In this document: one piece after another, positions 36,499 through 44,501 of the stretch
Position numbering within the stretch: position 1 is the first letter of the stretch
Layout of the letters: each line of letters opens with the position of its first letter
From: Nocardia panacis
Lineage (GTDB): Bacteria; Actinomycetota; Actinomycetes; Mycobacteriales; Mycobacteriaceae
Assembly: GCF_003598715.1 (NCBI RefSeq)
Contig: NZ_QZFU01000029.1
Location: 434,001 to 498,000 of the forward strand
Reading direction: 5' to 3'
Length of the DNA stretch: 64,000 nucleotides
Program-made: the position numbers and the translations under genes
Notes under the pieces: model-generated
Database searches by the model: none
Seen by the model: the letters and a program-made list of their open reading frames with translations, nothing else
What the model was told of the DNA's origin: nothing

Positions 36499-37335
36499 TC
36501 ATCCGGCTCGCCACACACCGGTCGCGGCCATCGCCGCGGCGTATTCGGTGAATTCGCGGGGTTCGCGACCCAGCACCTGCCGAATGCCGTCGCGGGTGCC
36601 GGAATTGCGGCCGTCGAGCACGGTGCCGAACAGATAGTCCAGCAGGCTGACCACATCGGTCGGCACCTGGTATTCGGTCAGCGCCGCAACGAATTCCGTG
36701 CGGGACAGCGGGATGAAGGCGATCTCGCGCCCGAGGGCCGCACCGATCTGCGACACCGCCTCGGCGAAGGTGAGTGCCCGAGGTCCGGTGAGGTCATAGG
36801 TTCGGCCGACGTGGCCGTCGTCGGTGAGCGCGGCCACCGCGACTTCGGCGATGTCGTCGGCGTCCACGAAGGGTTCGGGCACCGAGCCATTGGGCGCCGC
36901 GAGTTCGCCCGCCAGGATGTAGTCCAGGAACGCGCCCTCGCTGAAGTTCTGGAAGAACCAGGCGCAGCGCAGCACCGTCCACTCCAGACCGCTATCCTGA
37001 ACCACCCGTTCGCATTCGGCGGCCTCGGGTTCACCCCGGCCCGAGAGCAGCACCACCCGGCGCGCCCCGGCCGCCACGGCGGCGGCGGTGAAGGCGCGAA
37101 TGGTCTCCGGTGCGTGCGGCACCGCCAGATCCGGTTGGAACGCGAGGTAGACGGCGTGCACTCCGGCGAGGGCAGGTCCCCAGGTGGCACGGTCCTCCCA
37201 GTCGAAGGGGATGACGGCGAGGCGGGAGCCGACCCGGACCGGATGGCCTGCCCTGGCGAGCCGGGTCGCGACGCGGCGACCGGTCTTGCCGGTGCCGCCG
37301 GTGACGAGGGTGAGGTTATCGGTGCGCGTTTCCAT
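36499..37335 (-). CDS. NmrA-family NAD(P)-binding protein (atypical SDR)
   Basis: Rossmann-fold protein of 278 residues. N-terminal nucleotide-binding motif LVTGGTGKTGRRVATRLARAG (residues about 8-28), then AVYLAFQPDLA, RRVVLLSGRGEPEA, and LRCAWFFQNFSEGAFLD, the pattern of NmrA-like and NAD(P)H azoreductase-like proteins. No Tyr-xxx-Lys catalytic pair is present, so it may act as a redox sensor or a quinone-type reductase. ATG 37333-37335 sits directly before the first strand; an in-frame upstream ATG at 37371 is too close to the AraC promoter. Divergent from the AraC gene with 72 bp between, suggesting it is the regulated target. Confidence 0.87.
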   Translation of the reverse strand: METRTDNLTLVTGGTGKTGRRVATRLARAGHPVRVGSRLAVIPFDWEDRATWGPALAGVHAVYLAFQPDLAVPHAPETIRAFTAAAVAAGARRVVLLSGRGEPEAAECERVVQDSGLEWTVLRCAWFFQNFSEGAFLDYILAGELAAPNGSVPEPFVDADDIAEVAVAALTDDGHVGRTYDLTGPRALTFAEAVSQIGAALGREIAFIPLSRTEFVAALTEYQVPTDVVSLLDYLFGTVLDGRNSGTRDGIRQVLGREPREFTEYAAAMAATGVWRAG

Positions 37336-37407
37336 GATTCGAGTACACCGGCCCCGGTCGCGTCGAAACATCGTTCATCGGCTCGCGCGCATGCTCCATC
37401 GTCTACC

Positions 37408-38370
37408 GTGGATCGGGTGGATGCGCTAGCCAGTCTGCTCGAAGGCCCACGCGCGAGAGGTGCGTTCCTGATGAGTTCGCTCCTCGATCCACCCTGGTCG
37501 CTGCGGGTGCGCGACGAGGCGCCGCTGACTGTGTGCGCCGTGATTCGCGGCGAGGCGTGGCTGATGAGCGGCAGCGCCGCCCCGCGCCGGGTGTCGGCGG
37601 GCGATGTGGCGATCTTCCGCGGCCCCGACCACTACACGGTGGCCGACGATCCGGCGACCGAACCGCAGATCTATATCGAGCCCGGCAACCTCACCCGCCT
37701 GCCCGACGGCGAGATCGTCTGCGAGACACTCAGTTTGGGTGTGCGACAGTGGGGGACCAATCCCGAGGGCGCGACGGTGCTGCTCACCGGCACCTACGAG
37801 TCGGCGGGTGCGGCGAGCAGGCGATTGTTGCGCGCGCTGCCCGCGCTGATCGTTTTGCCGCGCGGCGAATTCGACGGTCGCATCGTGGAGGTGCTCGCCG
37901 ACGAGGCCGTGCGCGACGAACCGGCCCAGAGTGTCGTCCTGGACCGCCTGCTCGATTTGGTGCTGATCGCGGCTTTGCGCGCCTGGTTCGCCCACAATGA
38001 CGCCCCCGCCTGGTACCACGCCTACAGCGATCCGCTGGTGGGCAAGGCGCTGCGGTTGTTACAGCACAATCCGGCGCACGGCTGGACGGTGGCGAGTCTG
38101 GCCGAGGCTGTCGGCGTCTCGCGTGCCGCACTGGCCCGGCGGTTCACCGATCTGGTCGGCGAGCCGCCCATGTCCTTCCTCACCGAGTGGCGGCTGGCAT
38201 TGGCCGCCGACCTGCTCCAGGAATCCGATGCCACCGTGGAAGCCATTGCCCGCCAAGTGGGTTACGGCAGCGCCTTCGCCCTGAGCACCGCCTTCAAACG
38301 GCATTTCGGCATCAGTCCGCGCGACCACCGCCAAGCGAGCGCGGCGGCGGGGCTGTCCTCGGTCGGATAG
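37408..38370 (+). CDS. AraC family transcriptional regulator (cupin_6 type)
   Basis: Regulator of 320 residues. The N-terminal half (about 1-200) is the cupin-like ligand domain found in the AraC subgroup that senses small molecules: PWSLRVRDEAPLTVCAVIRGEAWL and SAGDVAIFRGPDHYTVADDP. The C-terminal domain (about 212-310) has two helix-turn-helix motifs: WTVASLAEAVGVSRAALARRF and VEAIARQVGYGSAFALSTAFKRHFGISPRDHR. GTG 37408 chosen because it opens the conserved LASLLEGPRARGAF segment; GTG 37417 is equally possible. Its divergence from the NmrA-type gene is the classic AraC regulator/target layout. Confidence 0.9.
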   Translation: MDRVDALASLLEGPRARGAFLMSSLLDPPWSLRVRDEAPLTVCAVIRGEAWLMSGSAAPRRVSAGDVAIFRGPDHYTVADDPATEPQIYIEPGNLTRLPDGEIVCETLSLGVRQWGTNPEGATVLLTGTYESAGAASRRLLRALPALIVLPRGEFDGRIVEVLADEAVRDEPAQSVVLDRLLDLVLIAALRAWFAHNDAPAWYHAYSDPLVGKALRLLQHNPAHGWTVASLAEAVGVSRAALARRFTDLVGEPPMSFLTEWRLALAADLLQESDATVEAIARQVGYGSAFALSTAFKRHFGISPRDHRQASAAAGLSSVG

Positions 38371-38416
38371 GGCCGGGATGTCGGCGGCCGGTGCGGGCTG
38401 CGATATCGTCGGCCGG

Positions 38417-38863
38417 GTGACGCAGCAGCAATATCCGGTGCTCTGGCCGGTCCAGACCCGCTGGGCCGACAACGACCACTACGGTCACGTGAACAACGTG
38501 GTCTACTACTCCTATTTCGATTCGGCCGTGAACGGCTGGCTGATGGAGGCCACCGGCACCGATATCCGAACCCTGCCCGCCATCGGCGTGGTGGCGCAGA
38601 CTTCGTGCCGCTTCCTCGCCTCGCTCAGTTTTCCGGACCGGATCCGGGTCGGTTTGCGCGTGACGCGGCTCGGTCGCTCCAGCATCACCTACGATCTGGC
38701 GATCTTCCGGGAGGACGGCGCGAGTCTGGAATTGGCGGCGACCGGCGATTTCGTGCACGTCTACGTCAACGCGGACACGCGCAAACCGGTCGAGATTCCC
38801 GCGGCGATTCGCGAGGCGGCCACCACTCTCGCGGGACCGGTCAAATCCGACTCAGCAGAGTGA
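38417..38863 (+). CDS. Acyl-CoA thioesterase, 4-hydroxybenzoyl-CoA thioesterase-like hot-dog fold
   Basis: Single hot-dog-fold thioesterase of 148 residues. The active-site helix lies in QTRWADNDHYGHVNNVVYYSYFD (near residues 15-38), in which the Asp and His of the DxxGHVNNxxY motif are catalytic. The rest is the antiparallel sheet (VVAQTSCRFLASLSFPDRIRVGLRV). It releases free acids from acyl-CoAs; exact substrate unknown. GTG 38417 starts just before the fold; ATG 38378 would add 13 residues. Its 3' end overlaps the convergent bkdC gene by 23 bp, so antisense interference between the two is possible. Confidence 0.88.
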   Translation: MTQQQYPVLWPVQTRWADNDHYGHVNNVVYYSYFDSAVNGWLMEATGTDIRTLPAIGVVAQTSCRFLASLSFPDRIRVGLRVTRLGRSSITYDLAIFREDGASLELAATGDFVHVYVNADTRKPVEIPAAIREAATTLAGPVKSDSAE

Positions 38864-40229
38864 GCGGATCCTCCAGCAGTCCGGCGGTGGTGGCCAGGAA
38901 GCGCGCGGCCAGTTCGCCATCGATGAGTCGGTGGTCGAAGCTCAAGGTCAGTGTCGTCACCCAGCGCACGGCCAGTTCATCGCGATAGACCCAGGGCTGC
39001 TTGCGGATCGCGCCGAGGCACAGGATCGCCGCCTCGCCCGGATTGACCAGCGGCAGACCGGTATCCACCCCGAAGACGCCCACATTGCTGATGGTGAAGG
39101 TGCCCCCGCGCAGATCCGTCGGTGTGGCCACGCCGGAGCGGGCCGTATCGATCAGCCAGCCGAGCTCCCGGCACAGGTCGCGCAGGGTCAGCGCCTGCGC
39201 CTCCTTGATATTCGGGACGAGCAGACCGCGCTCGGCGGCCACCGCGATCCCGAGATTCACATAGTGCTTGGTGACGATCTCCTGGTTCTGCTCGTCCCAG
39301 TACGCGTTGATTCTCGGAAATTCGGCGAGCGCGGCGAGCACCGACTTGGCCACCAGGGCCAGCGGTGTCAGCGCGAGATCGGCGAAGGACTTGGTGCTGC
39401 GCAGGTGATCGATGAGCTCCATCGATCCGGTGATGTCGACGGTGATACCCGCTCCCGCTTGGGGAATGGTGCGGGCGCTGGCCACCATGGCGGCGGCGGT
39501 GCGCTTGCGGACACCGCTGATCCCGGTGCGTTCCTCGCGGGCGGTCGGGCGGGCCGCCTCCGGGGCGGTGCGTTGAGCGGTCTGGACGCGCGGCTGTGAG
39601 ACGGGGACCGCGCCGCGCACATCGTCCACGGTGACCGCGCCCTCCGGGCCGGATCCGGCGACGTACCACAGATCGATTCCCAACTCGCGAGCCAGTTTTC
39701 GAGCGGCGGGCGTAGCGGCGGCGCGTTGCGCGGCGCCATGAGCGGACGTATCCGGTTCGGTCGCGGTCGAATTCGCGCCATTGGCGGATACGCGCTCCGC
39801 CTCGGTGCTATCCGGCGCCGAGGTCGCTTCGGTCGCGGCGGCAGCCTGTGGTCGCCGCCGCCGCGAGACCTGCTCGCCTTCCGGCCCGTACCCCACCAGC
39901 ACCGCGGTCCGCCCGCCCGAATCGTTCGGACCCGAATCGGCCTGCTCCGCCTGCGCTCGCGTCGAACTCGCGATCCGAATGAGCGGCGCGCCGACCAGCA
40001 CCGTCGCCCCCGGTTCGGCCAGTAGCTCGACCACCCGCCCCGCGAACGGCGAGGGCAGTGCGACCACCGCCTTGGCCGTCTCCACCTCGGCGATGGTCTG
40101 ATTCAGTTCGACGGTATCGCCGACGGCCACCGTCCAATGAAGCAGTTCGGCATCGGCGAGTCCCTCGCCCAGATCCGGCAGTCGGAATTCGAGGATATTC
40201 GGATCCCGCTGGGGGACGGTCTGTGCCAC
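38841..40229 (-). CDS. bkdC: Branched-chain 2-oxoacid dehydrogenase E2 (dihydrolipoamide acyltransferase)
   Basis: Lipoylated core of the complex that converts the 2-oxoacids of Val, Leu and Ile to acyl-CoAs. The 462-residue product has a lipoyl domain (about 14-85) with lipoyl Lys53 in EVETAKAVVALP, a long Ala/Ser/Glu linker, an E3/E1-binding domain (ATPAARKLARELGIDL, about 175-210) and the catalytic domain from about 235. It ends with TFTISNVGVFGVDTGLPL and the catalytic LSFDHRLIDGELAARF. The GTG start is 21 nt after bkdB, and it is the last gene of the bkdA-bkdB-bkdC operon. As in other actinobacteria there is no E3 gene in the operon, so it must use a shared Lpd. Confidence 0.93.
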   Translation of the reverse strand: MAQTVPQRDPNILEFRLPDLGEGLADAELLHWTVAVGDTVELNQTIAEVETAKAVVALPSPFAGRVVELLAEPGATVLVGAPLIRIASSTRAQAEQADSGPNDSGGRTAVLVGYGPEGEQVSRRRRPQAAAATEATSAPDSTEAERVSANGANSTATEPDTSAHGAAQRAAATPAARKLARELGIDLWYVAGSGPEGAVTVDDVRGAVPVSQPRVQTAQRTAPEAARPTAREERTGISGVRKRTAAAMVASARTIPQAGAGITVDITGSMELIDHLRSTKSFADLALTPLALVAKSVLAALAEFPRINAYWDEQNQEIVTKHYVNLGIAVAAERGLLVPNIKEAQALTLRDLCRELGWLIDTARSGVATPTDLRGGTFTISNVGVFGVDTGLPLVNPGEAAILCLGAIRKQPWVYRDELAVRWVTTLTLSFDHRLIDGELAARFLATTAGLLEDPLTLLSRI

Positions 40230-40250
40230 GTCGGTCCTCTCGCGTCGGGG

Positions 40251-41234
40251 TCAGGCGGCCAAGGTGCGATCGACCGCGGCGAGGATGCGGTCCGGATCGG
40301 GCAGGTGGTGCTTCTCCAGTTTGGCCGGAGGATAGGGGATGTCGAAGCCGCCGACCCGCAGCACCGGGGCCTCGAGGTGATAGAAGCAGCGCTCGGTGAT
40401 GCGCGCGGCGATCTCCGCGCCGAGTCCGGCGAAGACCGGCGCCTCGTGCGCGATGATCAGTCGGCCGGTCTTGCGCACCGATGCCTCGATGGTGTCGAAA
40501 TCAATGGGGGACAGGCTGCGCAGGTCGATCACCTCGAGCCCATGCCCCTCCTCGGCGGCGATCTTCGCGGCCGACAGCGCGGTGGCCACCGTGCCGCCGT
40601 AGGTGACGATGGTGGCGTCCGCCCCGCTGACACACACTCTGGCCCGCTCCAGCGGCAATTCGGGTTCGGCGTCGAGCGCGGCGAAATCGAGGTCGGCCCG
40701 GTCCCAGTAGCGGCGCTTGGGTTCGAAGAAGATCACCGGGTCATCGAGCGCGATGGCGGCGCGGATCATGACGTAGGCGTCGGCGGGGGTGCTGGGACTG
40801 ACCACTCGCAGTCCCGCCGTGTGCGCGAAATACGCCTCCGGCGATTCGGAATGATGCTCCACCGACCCGATGCCGCCGCCGAAGGGTATGCGAATGGTCA
40901 TCGGTGCGACGACCTTGCCCTGCGTGCGGTAGTGGATCTTGGCCACGTGCGAGACGATCTGATCGAAGGCCGGGTAGACGAATCCGTCGAACTGGATCTC
41001 GCACACCGGTCGGTAGCCGCGCAGCGCCATGCCGAAAGCCGTTCCGACGATGCCGGATTCGGCCAGCGGGGTATCGATGACGCGGTTGTTGCCGAAATCC
41101 TTCTGCAAGCCGTCGGTCACCCGGAAGACCCCGCCCAACTTGCCGATGTCCTCGCCCATCAGCAGCACCTTGGGGTCGCCCTCCAAGGCCCGGCGCAGGC
41201 CGGTATTGAGCGCGCCTGCGAAGGTGGTGATCAT
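40251..41234 (-). CDS. bkdB: Branched-chain 2-oxoacid dehydrogenase E1 beta subunit
   Basis: Transketolase-fold partner of the E1 alpha subunit; together they decarboxylate the branched 2-oxoacid with thiamine diphosphate and acylate the E2 lipoyl group. The 327-residue product shows VLLMGEDIGKLGGVFRVTDG, RVIDTPLAESGIVGTAFGMAL, EIQFDGFVYPAFDQIVSH, and PFGGGIGSVEHHSESPEAYF, which contributes to the active site, then HTAGLRVVSPSTPADAY and the C-terminal FDIPYPPAKLEKHHLPD. Its ATG touches the bkdA stop, so translation is coupled. Confidence 0.95.
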   Translation of the reverse strand: MITTFAGALNTGLRRALEGDPKVLLMGEDIGKLGGVFRVTDGLQKDFGNNRVIDTPLAESGIVGTAFGMALRGYRPVCEIQFDGFVYPAFDQIVSHVAKIHYRTQGKVVAPMTIRIPFGGGIGSVEHHSESPEAYFAHTAGLRVVSPSTPADAYVMIRAAIALDDPVIFFEPKRRYWDRADLDFAALDAEPELPLERARVCVSGADATIVTYGGTVATALSAAKIAAEEGHGLEVIDLRSLSPIDFDTIEASVRKTGRLIIAHEAPVFAGLGAEIAARITERCFYHLEAPVLRVGGFDIPYPPAKLEKHHLPDPDRILAAVDRTLAA

Positions 41235-42344
41235 TTACGGGACTCCTTCCGTTCGCGCGGCGTCGAGGCCGGGATCGCCCGCCAGGTACGCCGCGTACTC
41301 CCGCCGCTCCTCGGTGATGAGCGCGTGCGGGGTGGTGTAGACGTGGTCGAACAGCGCGGACGGGTCCGGATCGGGCATGTCGATGGTCGCGGTGCGCACC
41401 TGCGCGCCGACCTCGTCCGCGCGCGCTGTGACCCGTGCCTCGAATTCGGCGTCGAGCAGACCCTCGTGCTCGAGCAGCCGGCGCAGGCGGTCGATGGGAT
41501 CGCGGTGCGACCATTCCTCGAGTTCGGCGGCGGCGCGGTAGCGGGTAGGATCATCGGCGGTGGTGTGCGGACCCATCCGGTAGGTGATGGCCTCGATGAA
41601 CGACGGTCCGCCTCCGCTGCGCGCCCGCTCGATCGCCTGCCTGGTGACGGCAAGCACCGCGAGCACATCATTGCCGTCGACCTGTACGCCGGGAATCCCG
41701 TAGCCGTAGGCGCGGCGCACGATCGGAGTCTGGCTCTGCACGCGCACGGGTTCGCTGATGGCCCAGTGATTGTTCTGGCACAGGAACACCACCGGCGCAC
41801 CCCAACCCGCCGCGAAGCCCAGCGCCTCGGCGATATCGCCCTGGCTGCTCGCGCCGTCGCCGAAATAGGCGATGGTGGCGATCTCCGCGCCGTCGAGATG
41901 GGCCGCGTAGGCGTAGCCGGTGGCGTGCAGGCCCTGCGAGCCGACGATGATATTCGGGTTGGTCATACTGACCGCGTCGGGATCCCAGCAGGAGTGGGCC
42001 ACGCCGCGCCACAGGCGGGTGAGTTCGGTGGGATCGACGCCGCGGCAATAGGCTACGGCGGCCTCGCGATAGGAACAGAACACGTAGTCGTCCGGATGCA
42101 GGGCGCGGGCCGAACCGACCTGGGTGGCTTCCTGACCGAGCAGCGGAGCCCACAGTCCGAGCTGGCCTTGACGTTGCAGCGCGGTGCCTTCGATATCGAT
42201 GCGGCGCACAACGACCATGTCGGTATAGAGGGCGCGCAGTTGCTCCGGGCCGATATCGGCGACGAGCGCGGCATGTTCGCGGTCGAGGACCCGGTGACCG
42301 TCGGGCTGCACCAATTGCACGGGGTAGTTGGGCCTGTCCGGCAT
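41235..42344 (-). CDS. bkdA: Branched-chain 2-oxoacid dehydrogenase E1 alpha subunit
   Basis: Thiamine diphosphate-binding subunit of 369 residues. The ThDP motif is AYFGDGASSQGDIAEALGFA, ending in NN within VVFLCQNNHWAIS (about residues 180-215). Also visible: LYTDMVVVRRIDIEGTALQRQG, APLLGQEATQVGSA, TYRMGPHTTADDPTRYR with the phosphorylation-loop sequence seen in branched-chain E1 alpha, and EEWSHRDPIDRL. ATG 42342-42344. First gene of the bkd operon, divergent from an Lrp-type regulator with about 148 bp between. Gene order and short spacing support a dedicated valine/leucine/isoleucine complex rather than pyruvate dehydrogenase. Confidence 0.95.
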   Translation of the reverse strand: MPDRPNYPVQLVQPDGHRVLDREHAALVADIGPEQLRALYTDMVVVRRIDIEGTALQRQGQLGLWAPLLGQEATQVGSARALHPDDYVFCSYREAAVAYCRGVDPTELTRLWRGVAHSCWDPDAVSMTNPNIIVGSQGLHATGYAYAAHLDGAEIATIAYFGDGASSQGDIAEALGFAAGWGAPVVFLCQNNHWAISEPVRVQSQTPIVRRAYGYGIPGVQVDGNDVLAVLAVTRQAIERARSGGGPSFIEAITYRMGPHTTADDPTRYRAAAELEEWSHRDPIDRLRRLLEHEGLLDAEFEARVTARADEVGAQVRTATIDMPDPDPSALFDHVYTTPHALITEERREYAAYLAGDPGLDAARTEGVP

Positions 42345-42449
42345 CGCTGACCGCCTCCTCGTCAGGTGCGCCGCGCGCAGATGTGTCGTATACCACACAG
42401 CTTCCACGAGAATGCGGTCTGCGCAAGTGATCAACACGCGAATGGGCAT

Positions 42450-42459
42450 ATTGCTCAAT
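42450..42459. promoter_or_regulatory. Lrp-type operator candidate between bkdA and its regulator gene
   Basis: ATTG-ct-CAAT, a perfect inverted repeat, in the 148-bp divergent region. Regulators of the Lrp/AsnC family bind AT-rich ATTG..CAAT palindromes, so it is a natural site for the adjacent regulator. Confidence 0.55.
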
Positions 42460-42492
42460 TTGACACCGGTGACCAATGTCATACTGCGTCGT

Positions 42493-43011
42493 ATGAGCAG
42501 TCGAGATTCCGCCGACCCGATGCTGGACGCGACCGACGCGCGTCTGTTGCTGGAGCTGGTCGCCAACCCGCGCGCTACGGGCGTCGAACTCGCGGCGCGC
42601 CTGGGCCTTTCCCGCAATACCGTGCAGGCCAGGCTGTCGCGCTGGGAGTCGGGCGGTGTGCTCGGCAGTTTCGAGCGGCGGGTGCGGGCGCGGGCGCTGG
42701 GCTACCCGCTGTCGGCCTTCGTCGCGGTGGTCGTCGATCAGCACCGTTTGGATCCGGTGGTGGACGAGATCGCCGAGGTGCCGGAGGTGACCGAGGTGTG
42801 CGGTATGACGGGGCTGACCGACCTGACGGTGCGGGTGGTGGCGCGCGACGCCGACGACCTATATCGCATCGCGGGACAGATCCTCAAGATTCCGGGTGTG
42901 GAGCGCACCAATATGGCGCTGGTGATGCGCGAACTGGTGGGTCCGCGCACCGCGCCGCTGCTGCACCGGTTGGCGGGCGCGCCCTCGCGGGAGCGCGGTA
43001 TGAGTTCGTAG
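42493..43011 (+). CDS. Lrp/AsnC family regulator (BkdR-like)
   Basis: Feast/famine regulator of 172 residues. The N-terminal winged helix (about residues 10-60) contains DATDARLLLELVANPRATGV and the recognition helix LAARLGLSRNTVQARLSRWE; the C-terminal RAM ligand domain (about 80-155) carries AFVAVVVDQH, EVCGMTGLTDLTVRVVARDA and the dimer strand. These proteins respond to branched-chain amino acids or 2-oxoacids as octamers. Start ATG 42493; an in-frame codon further upstream would lie in the operator. The divergent layout with bkdABC implies control of valine degradation. Confidence 0.92.
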   Translation: MSSRDSADPMLDATDARLLLELVANPRATGVELAARLGLSRNTVQARLSRWESGGVLGSFERRVRARALGYPLSAFVAVVVDQHRLDPVVDEIAEVPEVTEVCGMTGLTDLTVRVVARDADDLYRIAGQILKIPGVERTNMALVMRELVGPRTAPLLHRLAGAPSRERGMSS

Positions 43012-43047
43012 GCGCCCTGTCTGCGAGGCAGGGCCTATGGTGCGGGG

Positions 43048-43854
43048 ATGGAGATTTCGGGCAAGGTTGCGATTGTCACGGGGGCGGGCGCGGGCATCGG
43101 TGCGGCGCTGGCGCGGGCATTGGTGGCGGGTGGGGCGCGGGTGGTCCTCGCCGATCTCGCGGCCGATCGGGTCGCCGAGGTGGCCGCTTCGATCGGCGCG
43201 GGTGCGGTGGCGGCCGACGGCGATGTCGCCGACGAGCGGGTGATTCGCGGGCTGATCGAGCGGGCCGAGGCCGAATTCGGCCCGGTGGACCTGTATTTCG
43301 CCAATGCCGGTATCGGTGGCGGTGCGGGTTTGCAGAGCACCGACGCGCAGTGGGCGGCGGCGCTCGAGGTCAACACCATGGCCCATGTGCGGGCGGCCCG
43401 GCTGCTGGTGCCCGGCTGGGTCGAGCGGGGCGCGGGCTATTTCGTCGCCACCGCCTCGGCGGCCGGACTGCTCACCCAACTCGGTTCCGCCCCCTATTCG
43501 GTGTCCAAGCATGCGGCGGTGGGATTCGCTGAGTGGCTGTCGGTGACATACGGCGACAAGGGGATTCGGGTCAGTTGTCTGTGTCCGATGGGGGTGGACA
43601 CCCGGTTGCTGCAGACCGGTCTGGTTCCCGCCGAGGATGTCGCCGAGGCCGAACTCGCGGTCAAGGCGGTGACGACGGCGGGCGCGGTGCTGACGCCGGA
43701 GCAGGTCGCCGCCGCGGTCATGGAAGGCGTTGTGGCGGAGGAGTTTCTGATTCTGCCGCATCCCGAGGTATTGGAAATGTATCGGCACAAAGGCGCCGAT
43801 TACGATCGCTGGCTGCGCGGGATGCGCCGATTTCAGGCCGGACTCCAAGCGTGA
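43048..43854 (+). CDS. Classical short-chain dehydrogenase/reductase
   Basis: NAD(P)-dependent oxidoreductase of 268 residues. Cofactor motif VAIVTGAGAGIGAALARAL (TGxxxGIG), the structural FANAGIGGG (NAG motif), and the catalytic triad: Ser in ATASAAGLL, Tyr and Lys in YSVSKHAAVGFAEWL. The Asp after the second strand (VVLADLAADR) favours NAD over NADP. Substrate not evident; the C-terminal insertion around residues 190-215 differs from common ketoreductases. It begins 36 nt after the Lrp gene and ends before an 8-bp hairpin. Confidence 0.9.
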   Translation: MEISGKVAIVTGAGAGIGAALARALVAGGARVVLADLAADRVAEVAASIGAGAVAADGDVADERVIRGLIERAEAEFGPVDLYFANAGIGGGAGLQSTDAQWAAALEVNTMAHVRAARLLVPGWVERGAGYFVATASAAGLLTQLGSAPYSVSKHAAVGFAEWLSVTYGDKGIRVSCLCPMGVDTRLLQTGLVPAEDVAEAELAVKAVTTAGAVLTPEQVAAAVMEGVVAEEFLILPHPEVLEMYRHKGADYDRWLRGMRRFQAGLQA

Positions 43855-43860
43855 GAAAAG

Positions 43861-43887
43861 CGCTGTGGTCTCATGAGGGCCACAGCG
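43861..43887. terminator. Hairpin terminator after the SDR gene
   Basis: CGCTGTGG (43861-43868) pairs with CCACAGCG (43880-43887) with an 11-nt loop, starting 6 nt after the SDR stop codon and 20 nt before the next start. Confidence 0.6.
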
Positions 43888-43907
43888 GAATTGAAAGGTG
43901 GCGCCCA

Positions 43908-44408
43908 ATGGGTGATCCGGTGCGAGTTATTTGGGCGCGCGAGCCCATTCCCGAGGGGCCGAGCGTATTTCTCGCCGGACCGACGCCGCGCGAGGACCGC
44001 ACCCCGTCCTGGCGGCCTGCCGCCATTGCCGCGCTCGAAGCGGCCTGGCGCGGTCCGGGGCCGCTGTCGGTGCTCGCCCCGGAATCGGCGGTCGGTTTCC
44101 GCGCCTCCGACTATGACGCCCAGATCGATTGGGAGATCGCCGGATTGAGCGGGGCGAGCGCGATCATGTTCTGGATCCCCCGCGATGTGACCAGACTGCC
44201 GGGATTTACGACAAATGTCGAATTCGGACTGTACGTGGGATCGGGTCGTCTCGTGCTCGGCTGCCCACCGGACTGTCCGAATCCGGAACGCAACCGGTAT
44301 TTGATCCATACCGCGCGGCGTTTCGGCGCCCCGGTATGCGAAACACTTTCCGATACCGTCGATTCGGTGCTGGGAATAGTGAAATCCGGGCTGGCGGAAC
44401 AGGTTTGA
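43908..44408 (+). CDS. Nucleoside 2-deoxyribosyltransferase-like protein
   Basis: Cytosolic protein of 166 residues with the deoxyribosyltransferase Rossmann-like fold. VFLAGPTPR at about residue 19 is the canonical AGP motif of the family. YDAQIDWEIAGLSGASAIMFWIPRD (about 68-92) contains the catalytic Glu position, and TNVEFGLYVGSGRLVLGCP (about 100-120) completes the active site. Family members exchange or hydrolyse the base of deoxynucleosides; many bacterial Nuc_deoxyri_tr2 proteins are uncharacterised. ATG 43908 follows a hairpin terminator, so it probably has its own promoter within 43888-43907 or relies on readthrough. Confidence 0.8.
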   Translation: MGDPVRVIWAREPIPEGPSVFLAGPTPREDRTPSWRPAAIAALEAAWRGPGPLSVLAPESAVGFRASDYDAQIDWEIAGLSGASAIMFWIPRDVTRLPGFTTNVEFGLYVGSGRLVLGCPPDCPNPERNRYLIHTARRFGAPVCETLSDTVDSVLGIVKSGLAEQV

Positions 44409-44431
44409 GTTAATCTGAATTAGGCGACATT

Positions 44432-44495
44432 CCGTCGCCCCCGCGGAGGTCGGGATCGAGGGCGAGGGTGATCCCGACCTCCGCGGGGGCGACGG
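44432..44495. terminator. 26-bp perfect inverted repeat between convergent genes
   Basis: Left arm 44432-44457 (ccgtcgcccccgcggaggtc followed by gggatc) is exactly complementary to the right arm 44470-44495, with a 12-nt loop. It ends 6 nt before the convergent benE stop codon and starts 23 nt after the upstream stop codon, so it is placed as a bidirectional terminator. The stem is unusually long for that role. Confidence 0.8.
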
Positions 44496-44501
44496 CTCGC
44501 C

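Noticed and set aside
43533..43907. Extended N-terminus of the deoxyribosyltransferase-like protein through the SDR gene
   Set aside because: The extension runs in another frame of the SDR gene and through the hairpin; ATG 43908 starts the recognisable fold.
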